Shown: piece after piece, positions 27,982 through 37,428 of the stretch
How positions within the stretch are numbered: position 1 is the stretch's first letter
Layout of the letters: each line of letters begins with the position of its first letter
From: Halomonas jincaotanensis
Lineage (GTDB): Bacteria > Pseudomonadota > Gammaproteobacteria > Pseudomonadales > Halomonadaceae
NCBI RefSeq assembly: GCF_018448785.1
Contig: NZ_JAHCLU010000012.1
Span: 1-64,000 of the forward strand
Reading direction: 5' to 3'
DNA: 64,000 nt
Position numbers and translations under genes: made by a program
The notes under the pieces: generated by a model
The model's database searches: none
The model's input: only the letters and a program-made list of their open reading frames with translations
What the model was told of the DNA's origin: nothing

Positions 27982-28430
27982 CGCTTCGCCTCCCTCAAGT
28001 GGCTGACCAGGCCCAAGCGTCACCGTGTAGGCTTGTCATTACATTAGCGACACGGCATGATGTCGTCGCTCATCACTGCCCAGTCGCGGTTTCGTCGAAA
28101 TGCGTCGGCCCGCCGGCAGCGACAGTAGGAGTAAGCCAGGAAAGCTTGACCTACCACCAACGCAAGAGAAAGTTCCTTGAGCGACGTGCGGATTGAATGA
28201 AAACAGTGTTTTTTCTTCTTGCGCTCCCTCGACTCCGCGGTTAAAGTTCCTCTTGCGAGCATTGGACTATAACAAGGCTTAACCGAGGTCAGGCTCGCGC
28301 GCTGCCTCCTCCCGCGAGGGAGCCGACAGGGCACGAACCGACAACAACATCGGCAAGCCAAGCTGCACGGATGCCTCAGGCACCGGCAGATAACGATCGA
28401 AACAGTAAGTTAGTCAAAGGAATCTACGAC
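27982..28430. other. Intergenic region before the porin gene
   Basis: About 450 bases with no convincing gene. It should contain the porin promoter; TATAAC near 28268 is a candidate -10 box but no good -35 is spaced from it. T-rich tracts (28205-28220) hint at a factor-binding or terminator remnant without a clear hairpin. A small RNA cannot be excluded, as porin-adjacent regions sometimes carry them. Confidence 0.4.
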
Positions 28431-29549
28431 ATGAAAAAGACACTCTTAGCGACTGCTATCGCCGGCACCATGGCCGCCACCGGCGCCCAGGCCGCCACCG
28501 TTTACGACCAGGACGGCACCAGCCTCGACATCTACGGTCGTCTGGTGTATGCCGTGACCACTGGCGGCGCCGAAGGTGGCCCTGGTGTCAAATCAGACGG
28601 CTCCGAGTTCGTCGATCTGGGTTCGCGCTTTGGCTTTATCGCCAACCACGAAGTCACCAGCGACATGAGCGTCTTCGCCCGCATGGAATTCCGCGGTGAT
28701 GCTGACGCACAGAATGATGGTGGCTTCGACACCATCCGCAACACCTACGTGGGTGTTGAGAGCAACTCCTGGGGTTCGGTGCAGGCCGGTAACTTCGACA
28801 GCGTCTACTACCGTTCCGGCGACGTGATCTTCGATGTGCCGGAAAACCAAGGTTGGGAGCAGTTGGGCGGTATCGCTGCCGACAGCCGTGGCGACGCGAT
28901 CTCCTACTCTACCCCGGACCTCGAGGGCTTCCGCGCCCACGTTCAGGCCAAGCACCTGTCCGGTAACACTGACGCGACTGTTCCAGGCCAAGACAACAGC
29001 GCTACCTGGACCACTGCGGCGGCCGTCGATTACACCCTCAACGACCTCTATATGTCGCTGGGCTACAGCCAGGGCAAGGACGTCAGCGACCGTGGTGCTA
29101 CCTATGACGGTGGCGGCTCTTATGCCGCCGGTGAGGACCTGGTCGGCTTCTTCGCCAACTATGACCTGACCGATGCCTTTAGCCTGCGCTTCAAGTACGA
29201 GGAGATCATCGACACCTTCAGTCAAGACGAACTGACTACTGCCGGTGCTGTTGACGCAGAAGAGAGCATCCTGGGTGTCGGCGCTACCTACGACTACGGC
29301 ATGGGTGAAATCTATGGCCAGTACGCTCGTATCGGTCTGGCCTGGGACGGTCTCCCCGGTCAGGATAGCCCGGACGACAAGGACCGCTGGATGCTGGGCG
29401 CCAACTATCGCTTCAGCGAGCCGATGTACGTCTTCGCCGAGGTCTACCAGGAAGATAGCCCCAACACCGTCGACGACAGCATTTCTGATAACTTCCGTTC
29501 ACTCGACGACGAAATCCTGACCACCTTGGGTGTTCGCTACGACTTCTAA
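28431..29549 (+). CDS. Outer-membrane trimeric porin (general porin family)
   Basis: 372 residues: signal peptide MKKTLLATAIAGTMAATGAQ (cleaved after AQA, residue 21), then TVYDQDGTSLDIYGRLVYAV, the typical first strand of gram-negative porins, about sixteen alternating amphipathic strands, and a C-terminal RYDF ending in phenylalanine as needed for BAM recognition. The mature protein is very acidic, as expected in a halophile. It forms a passive pore for small solutes. Start has AAAGGAATC upstream; own terminator follows. Confidence 0.93.
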   Translation: MKKTLLATAIAGTMAATGAQAATVYDQDGTSLDIYGRLVYAVTTGGAEGGPGVKSDGSEFVDLGSRFGFIANHEVTSDMSVFARMEFRGDADAQNDGGFDTIRNTYVGVESNSWGSVQAGNFDSVYYRSGDVIFDVPENQGWEQLGGIAADSRGDAISYSTPDLEGFRAHVQAKHLSGNTDATVPGQDNSATWTTAAAVDYTLNDLYMSLGYSQGKDVSDRGATYDGGGSYAAGEDLVGFFANYDLTDAFSLRFKYEEIIDTFSQDELTTAGAVDAEESILGVGATYDYGMGEIYGQYARIGLAWDGLPGQDSPDDKDRWMLGANYRFSEPMYVFAEVYQEDSPNTVDDSISDNFRSLDDEILTTLGVRYDF

Positions 29550-29600
29550 GACGCTTCGTCAAAGCAGTCGCTTAGCTGAAAACGTCGACACTGACGACAG

Positions 29601-29629
29601 AGCCGGCCCCTTCGGGGGCCGGCTTTTTG
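29601..29629 (+). terminator. Porin terminator
   Basis: A perfect 10-base-pair GC-rich stem (29601-29610 with 29615-29624), TTCG loop, then TTTTGTT. Confidence 0.93.
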
Positions 29630-29766
29630 TTGGGAGCAAGGTGGTCATCGGTTCGCTCACAAAGGGGAGGGACATTGTCTGTTAGAGCCTTAGGTCACCT
29701 AGACCGACGCTATTATCTTGGGCATTCTGATAGTCTTATATTGATGGTTAACAAGACGGATCGCCA

Positions 29767-31749
29767 TTGTCCTTCTCTCGTGTTCGACGCTCGCTGCGAT
29801 TACTGACTTCCTTGCAGAGCCGCTTGATGTTCGGCCTGGCAATCACCTGGGTGGTGGTGGCGTTGCTGTTGCTTGGCGCCGCAGGGTTGATCGGGCGTTC
29901 GCTGATCAGCGAGGTCAACTTCACGCATCTTAGCTATGAGTCGCGAGTGATCGCCGAGGAACTCAGCATTCAGGTGGAGCAGCGCCTGGGGGCACTGCAG
30001 CGCCTTGAGACTATGCTCGGCGAGGAAAACCTTGGAGAGCAAAACCTTGGTGAGGAACTCCGGCATAACGCAGCACTGCTGGAGTGGTTCGAGGGCCTGG
30101 TGGTGGCCGACGCCGAGGGCATGGTGCAGGCCGATTGGCCCGAAGTGCCGGGTCGGGTAGGGCTTGCTACCGCGGATACCGAGTATTTCCGCTTCTTGCG
30201 CGCAGTACGGCGGCCCTACGTCAGCGAGCCCTTCACGGGACGCGTCAGTGGCAAGCCGTTGGTGTTATTCACGGTGCCACGCTGGCGTGATGGTGAATTC
30301 AATGGCTTTGTCGGCGGTTTTATCGATATCCGCTCGGGAGAATTGTTCGAGCCCCTGCGACGTCTGCGGTTGGGAGAGGGGGGATTCGCCGCGGTAACGA
30401 CAGCGTCAGGGACGATTCTCTATCATCCCCAGGCAAGCCAGGTATTGCAGCCGGTTCCTTCGCTCGACGCCAATCCTCTCCTGCATCGTGCCCTCGACGG
30501 TTGGGAGGGCGTCGAGGTGGGGTCGCTCATTGGTGGCGGTGAGGCCTATCAATCCTTCCATCAGAGCTGGCCGGCCGACTGGGTCGTCGTCGTCGCCCTG
30601 CCGGAGGAACAGGTACTCGAGCCGATGGCCCTGTTGATTCAGTGGTTGTGGTGGGGCGGAGCGGCGTTTGCGCTGTTGACCCTGCCCGTGATGTGGGGGT
30701 TGGTTCGCCGGACGCTATCGCCACTGCACCGACTGGCAAGGCAGATCGAGGAGGTGGGCGAGGGACGACGTGGGCGAATTGTGCTGGCAACGCGCATGCA
30801 TGAGCTCATCAACCTGGCCGATACCTTCAACCGGGTCGAAGCCGAGCGCAGCGAAGCGCATATGCGGTTATCCGACAGGCAGGCCTTCCTCGATGCTGTA
30901 CTGGCCTCATCGCCGCTGGGAATGTTCGTCACCGATACCCTAGGGCGTATCCGCTACATGAATCCGGCCCTCAAGGAGCTGACGGGTCATGTTTTCACTG
31001 AACTCGGCGAGGAAGCCTGGCTGAAACAGATCCATGCGGAGGACCGCGAATCGGTCATCGACCTCTGGCGGCATAGTTTCACCAGTGGGGATGATTTTCG
31101 CCAACAGTTTCGCTTCATTCACGCTACTGGCGAGACCCTGTGGCTGGAAGTGCATGCCAGCCAGGTGTCGATAGAGGGCCGCAATATCGGCTTCGTGGGC
31201 ACGGTGAAGGACATTACCGAGCGCTACCATGAAGATGCCCTGCGGCGCTGGGAGGCCGAGCACGATCCACTGACCGGGCTGCTCAACCGTCGTGGTTTCG
31301 AGCGGCGCCTCGAGGAGGCCATGGCGGAATGGCGCAAGACGGGTACGCCCTCGGCACTGATTCTCTTCGACCTGGATCATTTCAAGCCTGTGAATGATGA
31401 AGGCGGTCATGCGCTGGGGGATGAAATGTTGCGGCGCATCGCCCAGGTACTGGCCCGGGAGGTGCGACGCAGCGATTATGTGGCGCGTCAGGGCGGCGAC
31501 GAATTCGCGGTCTTGCTGCCGAGTTGCACCCTCGCCCAGGCGGAGCGCATCGCCGATACCGTGCGCTGCTCGGTGCGCGAAGTCTACGTGGTCTGTGAGG
31601 GTCGGGAATTTCGCGTTTCCTTGAGTGTTGGCGTCACCGCCTTCCATGACAGCGACCACAGTACCGCGACCTTGATGGCGCGTGCCGATGCGGCCAGTTA
31701 TCGCGCCAAGGCGGCCGGTCGGGATTGCGTGATGGTAGACACCGACTGA
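29767..31749 (+). CDS. Membrane sensor diguanylate cyclase (Cache-HAMP-PAS-GGDEF)
   Basis: 660 residues from TTG 29767 (weak site; ATG 29827 is an alternative that would shorten the first membrane helix's lead). Order: membrane helix (about 20-44), periplasmic sensor of Cache type (about 50-275), second helix (about 288-312), HAMP, PAS (about 375-495, ITERYHEDALRRWEAEHDPL leads into the cyclase) and GGDEF domain. The active site is RQGGDEFAVLL (GGDEF at 576-580) and the product-inhibition site RRSD is intact at 567-570. It makes c-di-GMP from two GTP in response to an unknown periplasmic ligand. No EAL domain. Confidence 0.9.
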   Translation: MSFSRVRRSLRLLTSLQSRLMFGLAITWVVVALLLLGAAGLIGRSLISEVNFTHLSYESRVIAEELSIQVEQRLGALQRLETMLGEENLGEQNLGEELRHNAALLEWFEGLVVADAEGMVQADWPEVPGRVGLATADTEYFRFLRAVRRPYVSEPFTGRVSGKPLVLFTVPRWRDGEFNGFVGGFIDIRSGELFEPLRRLRLGEGGFAAVTTASGTILYHPQASQVLQPVPSLDANPLLHRALDGWEGVEVGSLIGGGEAYQSFHQSWPADWVVVVALPEEQVLEPMALLIQWLWWGGAAFALLTLPVMWGLVRRTLSPLHRLARQIEEVGEGRRGRIVLATRMHELINLADTFNRVEAERSEAHMRLSDRQAFLDAVLASSPLGMFVTDTLGRIRYMNPALKELTGHVFTELGEEAWLKQIHAEDRESVIDLWRHSFTSGDDFRQQFRFIHATGETLWLEVHASQVSIEGRNIGFVGTVKDITERYHEDALRRWEAEHDPLTGLLNRRGFERRLEEAMAEWRKTGTPSALILFDLDHFKPVNDEGGHALGDEMLRRIAQVLAREVRRSDYVARQGGDEFAVLLPSCTLAQAERIADTVRCSVREVYVVCEGREFRVSLSVGVTAFHDSDHSTATLMARADAASYRAKAAGRDCVMVDTD

Positions 31750-31985
31750 TATATCCAGCCCTGAATGCCCAAGCCCAAGCCTGTGAAAGAGAATTGTCAT
31801 TTTTTTAAGCGTGCTAATAATTTTTAGGAAAAGTAAGTGGCATGCCGTATGTTGGCTAGCGCACAGAAAAAATGTCTCATCTACGCTATGCTTCATGATG
31901 AAATGCTTCCCAGGTTGGCCTATCGCAGGTCAAGGGGGGCTGGTTCAGTAAGCGTCGTTAACCAGTTCGAAACCAGGAGGTTTCA

Positions 31986-32402
31986 ATGAAAAAGCTTTTA
32001 CCTTTCTTGATGGCATTGGCCATGGTGCCGGCGGTGGCCTTCGGGGCATCCGACGATACAAACGGTGCCGATGCGGCAACTACCGACTCACCCAGTGGAG
32101 AGGGCGGTACCTCTGAAGGTGAACCTGCATCCGTCGGGGATGAAGAAAACGGTATGTCGCAGGGTCAAACTGGTATGTCGGGTTCAGACGATATGGACGC
32201 TGCGACCGAAGCCACTGAAGGCGAAGCTGGTGGTACCCAGGAAGGCGAGGCACGCGAGACCGAGTTTGATGAAGCAGAGGGATCTTCTGGCCAAGACACT
32301 AATGGTTTCGGCCAAGATGATACTGCTGCCGACATGGAGGATGACGACGCTGGTACGCTGGAAGGCCAGCCGGCATCGGTTGAGGAAGACGAGGTCAACT
32401 GA
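31986..32402 (+). CDS. Exported, extremely acidic small protein of unknown function
   Basis: 138 residues behind a strong AGGAGG site. A signal peptide (MKKLLPFLMALAMVPAVAFG, then A) precedes a mature part made almost wholly of Asp, Glu, Gly, Ser, Thr, Ala and Gln with no cysteine and almost no hydrophobic core. A short motif is repeated: SEGEPASVGDEEN at about 43-55 and LEGQPASVEEDEVN at the C-terminus. It is probably disordered in the periplasm or outside; calcium or cation buffering is a guess. It forms its own unit with a perfect terminator. I do not recognise a family. Confidence 0.7.
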   Translation: MKKLLPFLMALAMVPAVAFGASDDTNGADAATTDSPSGEGGTSEGEPASVGDEENGMSQGQTGMSGSDDMDAATEATEGEAGGTQEGEARETEFDEAEGSSGQDTNGFGQDDTAADMEDDDAGTLEGQPASVEEDEVN

Positions 32403-32461
32403 TCCGCATTATATTGATTTAGCTTGTTAGCATATTTTTTTATATGATAATTCAGCAAGAT

Positions 32462-32491
32462 GGAAAAGGGAGCCGGTAGGCTCCCTTTTCC
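32462..32491 (+). terminator. Terminator after the acidic protein gene
   Basis: A perfect 13-base-pair stem (32462-32474 with 32479-32491, loop GGTA) whose 3' arm contains TTTT. The A-rich 5' side could allow bidirectional use. Confidence 0.88.
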
Positions 32492-32527
32492 TTTGCGATG
32501 GTATTTTTTTAACAAGAGAGTTCCTTC

Positions 32528-32869
32528 ATGGTAGATCGCGTTCTTCTCACCACCTCCTCACACCTCGACGGCTACCGGGTCACCGAGCACGTGGATATCG
32601 TTTCGGCCGAGTGCGTCTTCGGCATGAACGTGCTCAAGGACATGTTCGCCGGCTTTCGTGACTTTTTCGGCGGGCGCAACAAGTCCTCGCAGAATGCCCT
32701 GCGTGATGCCAGAGTCGCGTGCCTCGACGAGCTGCGCCACGAGGCCGAGTCGCTTGGCGCTAATGCCGTGATAGCCGTCGATCTCGACTACAGCGAAATA
32801 TCGGGCGGCGGCAAGTCGATGCTATTCCTGGTGGCCACGGGAACGGCAGTGAAGGTGACAAAGACCTGA
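32528..32869 (+). CDS. YbjQ family protein (UPF0145)
   Basis: 113 residues matching the YbjQ fold: [40 protein letters not shown] and [13 protein letters not shown]. Family members form pentameric rings of small beta-alpha domains; function is not established, though a metal-binding role has been suggested. Compared with E. coli YbjQ it is slightly longer in the [14 protein letters not shown] loop. Stand-alone gene convergent with the diguanylate cyclase at 32905. Confidence 0.88.
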   Translation: MVDRVLLTTSSHLDGYRVTEHVDIVSAECVFGMNVLKDMFAGFRDFFGGRNKSSQNALRDARVACLDELRHEAESLGANAVIAVDLDYSEISGGGKSMLFLVATGTAVKVTKT

Positions 32870-32904
32870 GTGGGGGCGGGATGTCAACGCGGGTACATTG
32901 CAGA

Positions 32905-34068
32905 TCAGTGTGCAGCCGCGCTGTAAGAAGCCGGCAGGGGATGGTCGAAGCTCCCCTCCAAACGGTCGCGACCGAGCTCCTTGGCCCGGTAGAGCCGGCG
33001 ATCTGCGCGAGCATAGAGTTTCTCGAAGTCATCGCCTTCTTTCGCCTCATCACAGCCGATGCTGACGGTCAGCGAATCGCCGTTGGCTGGCTCCGGCAGC
33101 GGCATATCGCGCACCGCCTGCTGAATGCGCTCGCCTAGGCGTCGCGCAGCGGCGATGTCACTATCAGGCATCAGGATGGCGAATTCCTCGCCGCCCATTC
33201 GCGCGATCACTTCCATAGAGCGCGCGCAGTTGCGCAGGGCGCTGGCAAAATGAACCAGCACCTCATCGCCCAGCGGGTGGCCGTAGGTATCGTTGATATG
33301 CTTGAAATGGTCCAGGTCCAGCAGCAACAAGGTGAGGTGCGACCCTTGGCGCTCATAACGAGAAAATGCCTGTTCCGCCTCCTGTAGCAGGCGGCGTCGG
33401 TTATTCAGCCCGGTCAACTGATCCGTGAGGCTAAGACGGCGCATTGTATCGCTTTGCTCGTAAAGGCGATACAACATCAGCAGTACACCACCAACGGCAC
33501 CCAGTAGCATCAGAAGCAACACGGCGACGGCGAGCGTAAGCCGCTGCATCAGACGCCGCTGATCAGCCGATGCTTGATGCAACACCTCGTTCAGCTCACT
33601 GTACGACCAGGCCAGGGCTTCTTCCAGGTCCATCCCGAGCTCACGCAGCCTGCGACCCTCTTGAAGCGTCAGATCATCGTCACCCCCCACATGCGCGATG
33701 GCCTGTTCCAGCTCGGGCAAGCGGCTTTCGACGTATTCCAGCTCATCCAGAAACGGCGCGTAGTGCTCTGGCTCAAGCTCGCTGCGCACAAGATGGCGTC
33801 TCAGCCCCTGGATTCTGAGCGGAATTCTCCACAGCAGCTCGTTGAGCTGGGACAGATGGATACGGTCGGGGCTGTCGAGCAAGCTATCCAGGATCAACTG
33901 CAAACGGTCGGGATCCTCCTGGGCACGCACCAGGTCGGTCACCATGGCGGTATAGTTCGCGCCCACCAGGCGTCGTGCCTCGCCAAGATAGAGGCCGAAG
34001 GCCACCAGGCACACTGCCACCATCAACAGGTAAGAGAGCAGTAACCCACGCGGTCGTCTTCGTGCCAT
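32905..34068 (-). CDS. Membrane diguanylate cyclase with degenerate I-site
   Basis: 387 residues from ATG 34068, which overlaps the upstream stop as TGATG. Membrane helices at about 9-28 and 176-200 flank an all-helical periplasmic domain (about 30-175, Leu-, Glu- and Arg-rich, four-helix type). The cyclase domain begins LSLTDQLTGLNNRRRLL and has active-site GGEEF at 292-296. The inhibitory site is RSME at 283-286 instead of RxxD, so feedback inhibition by c-di-GMP is probably weak. The short overlap shows co-translation with the periplasmic molybdopterin-fold protein upstream, which may supply its signal. Confidence 0.9.
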   Translation of the reverse strand: MARRRPRGLLLSYLLMVAVCLVAFGLYLGEARRLVGANYTAMVTDLVRAQEDPDRLQLILDSLLDSPDRIHLSQLNELLWRIPLRIQGLRRHLVRSELEPEHYAPFLDELEYVESRLPELEQAIAHVGGDDDLTLQEGRRLRELGMDLEEALAWSYSELNEVLHQASADQRRLMQRLTLAVAVLLLMLLGAVGGVLLMLYRLYEQSDTMRRLSLTDQLTGLNNRRRLLQEAEQAFSRYERQGSHLTLLLLDLDHFKHINDTYGHPLGDEVLVHFASALRNCARSMEVIARMGGEEFAILMPDSDIAAARRLGERIQQAVRDMPLPEPANGDSLTVSIGCDEAKEGDDFEKLYARADRRLYRAKELGRDRLEGSFDHPLPASYSAAAH

Positions 34069-34541
34069 CACCGGGCGCTGACCTCGCGGATCCCCCAGAT
34101 CCAGCGCGTCATGGACTCGGTACCTTCAAGCACCGCCTCAGCATCCTGCGGCACCACCAGCATGAAGGGCCCATAGTCCTCAACCGCTATGGGCTCACCG
34201 TCGAGGCGTGTCACCAGAAAATAGTCCTTGTCACCGCGCTGCTGAGGCGTGAGGAAGGTGTTGTAGCCATCATGCGCGATGAAGCGGACTCTGCGCGCTT
34301 CATCCATGCCCTGCGCTGCCAGGAAGTCTCCCAGCCAGACACCGGTGAAACGCCCCTCGAAGCCTTCGGGGTGATGCATGTCGATACTCGATCCCCCCAC
34401 TGCCTCGACGTCATCCAGCGTCAGGGTTCGGGCCTCGGCTCCATGGGTGACTGCCAGCTCGAAAGCCAGTGCGGCGGACCCACTCCAGGCCATCAGCAAC
34501 AGCCATACAAGCACGATGAAAGATTTTGGTGAATGTGTCAC
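34068..34541 (-). CDS. Periplasmic molybdopterin-oxidoreductase-fold protein
   Basis: 157 residues with a signal peptide (about 1-26, ending ALAF). The body has the small sulfite-oxidase-like fold seen in stand-alone proteins: RTLTLDDVEAV, GRFTGVWLGDFLAAQGMDEA, VRFIAHDGYNTFLT and YGPFMLVVPQD. The usual Mo-binding cysteine is absent (no cysteine in the mature part), so redox chemistry is unlikely. Such proteins often sit beside cyclases or kinases and may act as ligand receptors. Here it is the first gene of a two-gene operon with the cyclase. Confidence 0.8.
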   Translation of the reverse strand: MTHSPKSFIVLVWLLLMAWSGSAALAFELAVTHGAEARTLTLDDVEAVGGSSIDMHHPEGFEGRFTGVWLGDFLAAQGMDEARRVRFIAHDGYNTFLTPQQRGDKDYFLVTRLDGEPIAVEDYGPFMLVVPQDAEAVLEGTESMTRWIWGIREVSAR

Positions 34542-34829
34542 AGGCGTGCTCCTTCATGGCCATCGACACGATAATGCGCAGCTTGCCAGGCAAATTCAAG
34601 AGTTGCTTATATTGCGGCTGGAGCCAAGCAGACGGGGCAGATACGCGATGAAATGGAAACCCGGTGATGCGGAACCAGTAGGGTGCGGGGCTTGCAGCGG
34701 TGTTTGTCTCGGGGCTAATGACACACTAGCGAAGGCCTACCGAGCAATCTTGTTGGGGTCTTTGTTGGGGCGGAGGCGATTCTGACAGGCTTGTAAACGA
34801 GAAGGTCGAATGCAAGCCATTGATTTAAT

Positions 34830-34906
34830 TGGTGCCCCCACCAGGATTCGAACCTGGGACCTTCCCCTTAGGAGGGGGACGCTCTATCCAGCTGAGCTAT
34901 GGGGGC
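34830..34906 (-). tRNA. tRNA-Arg (anticodon CCT)
   Basis: 77 bases including an encoded CCA. Acceptor arms GCCCCCA and TGGGGGC pair perfectly; the D loop holds AGCTGGA, the anticodon loop is CTCCTAA (CCT at 34872-34870), and the T arm is GGTTCGAATCC. Reads AGG codons, which are rare in this GC-rich coding style. Confidence 0.98.
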
Positions 34907-34917
34907 GTAGGCGGCGC

Positions 34918-34946
34918 ATTATAGGGAAAAGCGCCTCCGAGATAAA
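34918..34946 (-). promoter_or_regulatory. Promoter of tRNA-Arg with GC-rich discriminator
   Basis: On the minus strand a perfect TATAAT (34923-34918) follows TTTATC by 17 bases. The bases after the -10 box are GCGCCGCC, a GC-rich discriminator typical of stable-RNA promoters under stringent control by ppGpp and DksA. Confidence 0.65.
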
Positions 34947-35032
34947 CTGCACGGGGCTATGGCAACCGGTTATCTGTCGCTTCCTGCGGCCCCTGATAGG
35001 CTGAAGCCGGCAACGAGATGAAGAGGGCTGGC

Positions 35033-36580
35033 ATGGAGCTTCGCGACTACCAGGCATATGACGGGTCGGGACTCGCGGCGTTGATTCGCCACCGAGAGGT
35101 GAGTCGCGAGGAGGTGTTCCGCGCTGCCTGCGAGGCCATCGAGTCGCTGAACCCGACCCTTGGCGCCGTGGTGCGTTCCCGTTTCGAACAGGCCGAGCGG
35201 GAAGGGCGCAGGGGCGATCCGGCGGCGCCGTTCGCCGGGGTGCCGACCCTGACCAAGGACCTGCTGATGGGCATTGCCGACGAGCCCCTGGCTTTCGGCA
35301 GTGCCGCCCTTCGCGACTGGTGCGCTCCTGAGGACTCGAGCCTGGTGACCCGGCTGCGCCAGGCCGGTCTCTGCATCCTCGGTCAGACCGCTACACCGGA
35401 GCTCGGATTGATGGGCATCACCGAGCCGCAAGCCTTTCCCCATCCCGTGAATCCCTGGCAACCCGAACGCTCCCCGGGCGGTTCCAGCGGTGGCGCGGCG
35501 GCTGCCGTGGCAGCGGGCCTGGTGCCGTTTGCCATGGGCGGCGATGGGGGTGGCTCGATACGCATTCCGGCCAGTCACTGCGGCCTGTTCGGGTTCAAGC
35601 CATCCCGGGGGCGGGTGCCGCTGGGACCGACCTTTGGCGAGGTGTGGCAGGGCGCGGTGGTGGAGCATGCCCTGACCCGTAGTGTGCGTGACAGTGCAGC
35701 CTTGCTGGAGGCGATCAACGGCATGGACGAGGCAAGCCCCTGGCCTCTGCAGCGAGAGCGGGGATACGTCGATGCCATCGAGCGCCCGCCGCAGCGGCTG
35801 AAGATCGCGGTGTCTCTGGGCGAGCCCCTTGGTGCGGCGCTGGGGACGCGGCTGGACCCGCAGGTGCGTCTGGCCGTGGAGCAGGCGGCGGCCAGGCTCG
35901 AGCACCTTGGCCACGACGTGGAGTGGGCGGACATACCGGTGGATGGCGAGGCGTTGGCCGAGAGTTATCTGACGCTCTATCTGGGCCATCTGGCGGCCGA
36001 CCTGGCCTGGATCAGCGAGCAGACCGGAGTGCCGGTGGGCCGGCTCGATGTCGAGCCGAGTACCCGCGCCATCGGGCGGCTGGGACGTCACCTGCGGGCC
36101 ATGGACTATGAACTGGCCAAGAGTCACTGGAATCGGGTCGCTCGCGACATGGCCCGTTTCCATCGGCATTTCGACTGCCTTCTGCTGCCGGTGGCGGCTA
36201 CGCCGGCGCCGCTGCGAGGTAGCCTATATCCAAGCCAGGCCCGCGAGCGTCTGATGGCGTTGCTGGCGATCCCTGGCACGTCGCAACTGGCGCTGAAGGC
36301 GGGGCTGCTGAGGCGGCTGGCGGCGGAGAGTCTTCGCATGACGCCTTTCACTCAGCTGGCGAACCTGACCGGCCAGCCCGCGATGTCGCTGCCGTTGCAC
36401 GTCACGCCAGAGGGCCTGCCGGTGGGAGTGCAGATCATCGGCCCGATAGGCGATGAGAAGCGCCTGCTGGCGCTGGCGGCGCAACTGGAGGCCGACAACC
36501 ACTGGCCAGACCGGTTGCCGCGTGCCTTGGCGAGACACGATAAGCCCAGTGACAATGAGTCTGATGACAAAGCCGGGTAG
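35033..36580 (+). CDS. Amidase signature family hydrolase
   Basis: 515 residues; ATG 35033 has AGAGGG upstream. The Ser-cisSer-Lys triad is present: lysine in [11 protein letters not shown], the Gly/Ser-rich loop [20 protein letters not shown], and nucleophile region [20 protein letters not shown] followed by [11 protein letters not shown]. Cytoplasmic; hydrolyses an amide of unknown structure. It lacks the partners of GatCAB, so it is not the glutamyl-tRNA amidotransferase subunit. Preceded by the tRNA gene on the other strand and followed by cmoM after 32 bases. Confidence 0.9.
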   Translation: MELRDYQAYDGSGLAALIRHREVSREEVFRAACEAIESLNPTLGAVVRSRFEQAEREGRRGDPAAPFAGVPTLTKDLLMGIADEPLAFGSAALRDWCAPEDSSLVTRLRQAGLCILGQTATPELGLMGITEPQAFPHPVNPWQPERSPGGSSGGAAAAVAAGLVPFAMGGDGGGSIRIPASHCGLFGFKPSRGRVPLGPTFGEVWQGAVVEHALTRSVRDSAALLEAINGMDEASPWPLQRERGYVDAIERPPQRLKIAVSLGEPLGAALGTRLDPQVRLAVEQAAARLEHLGHDVEWADIPVDGEALAESYLTLYLGHLAADLAWISEQTGVPVGRLDVEPSTRAIGRLGRHLRAMDYELAKSHWNRVARDMARFHRHFDCLLLPVAATPAPLRGSLYPSQARERLMALLAIPGTSQLALKAGLLRRLAAESLRMTPFTQLANLTGQPAMSLPLHVTPEGLPVGVQIIGPIGDEKRLLALAAQLEADNHWPDRLPRALARHDKPSDNESDDKAG

Positions 36581-36612
36581 AATGCGCGGCAAACCCGCTT
36601 CCGGTGGCCGGC

Positions 36613-37428
36613 ATGTTCGCAAATGAGTCTTTCCTCTCGCCAGCAGGCGATCGGCACTTCGATGGCATGGTCGACAAGTTTGCCGATAGCCTCTACGGCG
36701 GTAGTCGCGGCGAGTTGCGTCTGGCGCTTCTCGACCGACTGCTGCCGGAGATGCTGATACTCGAGCAGCAGCCGGTGCTCGATGTAGGGGGTGGCCTGGG
36801 GCAATTGGCGATGTGGTTCCATGATCGTGGGCATGCCGTGACCCTGACGGAGCCCTCGGGCGAGATGCTCGCAAGAGCCGGTGAGCAGCTGGGTGAACGC
36901 TCGATTCGCCTGTTGCGGGCGCCACTGCAGGCGCTACTACAAGAGACGCCAGGCCCCTGGTCGCTGATCGCCTGCCATGCGGTGCTCGAATGGCTGGCGG
37001 ACCCGCGCGCAGCGCTCGTAACGCTGGCTCGTCTCCTGGCGCCGGGTGGCCAGATTTCGCTGATGGTCTTCAATCGCGATGCCCTGCGGTTATCCAACGT
37101 GGCTAAGGGCAACCTGGAGAAGGCCTTGGACGACCGGCTGGAGGGCACCGGCCAGCGCAAGCGACTGACGCCGATTTCTCCGTTGACGCATGCGCAGATC
37201 GCGTTATGGAGTGCCGAATGCGGCCTGGAAATCCGTGAGGTGGCGGGAATACGGGTATTCTCCGACTACCTGCGCCGGCCGCCCGAAAGCGACGCCGACC
37301 GCGAACGGTTGCTGGCGCTGGAGCAGCGTTACTGCCGAGTCGACCCGCACTGGCGGCTGGGGCGCTACCTGCTCTACACCCTCGTACGACCCGAAGGCGG
37401 TGTTGCTGCCATGGAGGCAAATCGATGA
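36613..37428 (+). CDS. cmoM: tRNA 5-carboxymethoxyuridine methyltransferase
   Basis: CmoM methylates the carboxyl of cmo5U at tRNA position 34 to give the methyl ester. 271 residues: HFDGMVDKFADSLYGGSRGE, SAM-binding VLDVGGGLGQLAMW, ACHAVLEWLADPRAAL, LMVFNRDALRLSNV, and VRIFSDYLR/RYCRVDPHWRLGRY-type C-terminus all match E. coli CmoM (formerly SmtA). ATG 36613 chosen over GTG 36604; neither has a strong site. The stop overlaps rsmC by 4 bases. Confidence 0.92.
   Translation: MFANESFLSPAGDRHFDGMVDKFADSLYGGSRGELRLALLDRLLPEMLILEQQPVLDVGGGLGQLAMWFHDRGHAVTLTEPSGEMLARAGEQLGERSIRLLRAPLQALLQETPGPWSLIACHAVLEWLADPRAALVTLARLLAPGGQISLMVFNRDALRLSNVAKGNLEKALDDRLEGTGQRKRLTPISPLTHAQIALWSAECGLEIREVAGIRVFSDYLRRPPESDADRERLLALEQRYCRVDPHWRLGRYLLYTLVRPEGGVAAMEANR

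Noticed and set aside
28044..28361. 105-codon minus-strand open frame before the porin
   Set aside because: Cys/Arg-rich translation typical of non-coding sequence and no ribosome site.
34810..35004. Short plus-strand open frame reading APTRIRTWDLPLRRGTLYPA
   Set aside because: It is the antisense of the tRNA-Arg gene, a well-known false gene call.
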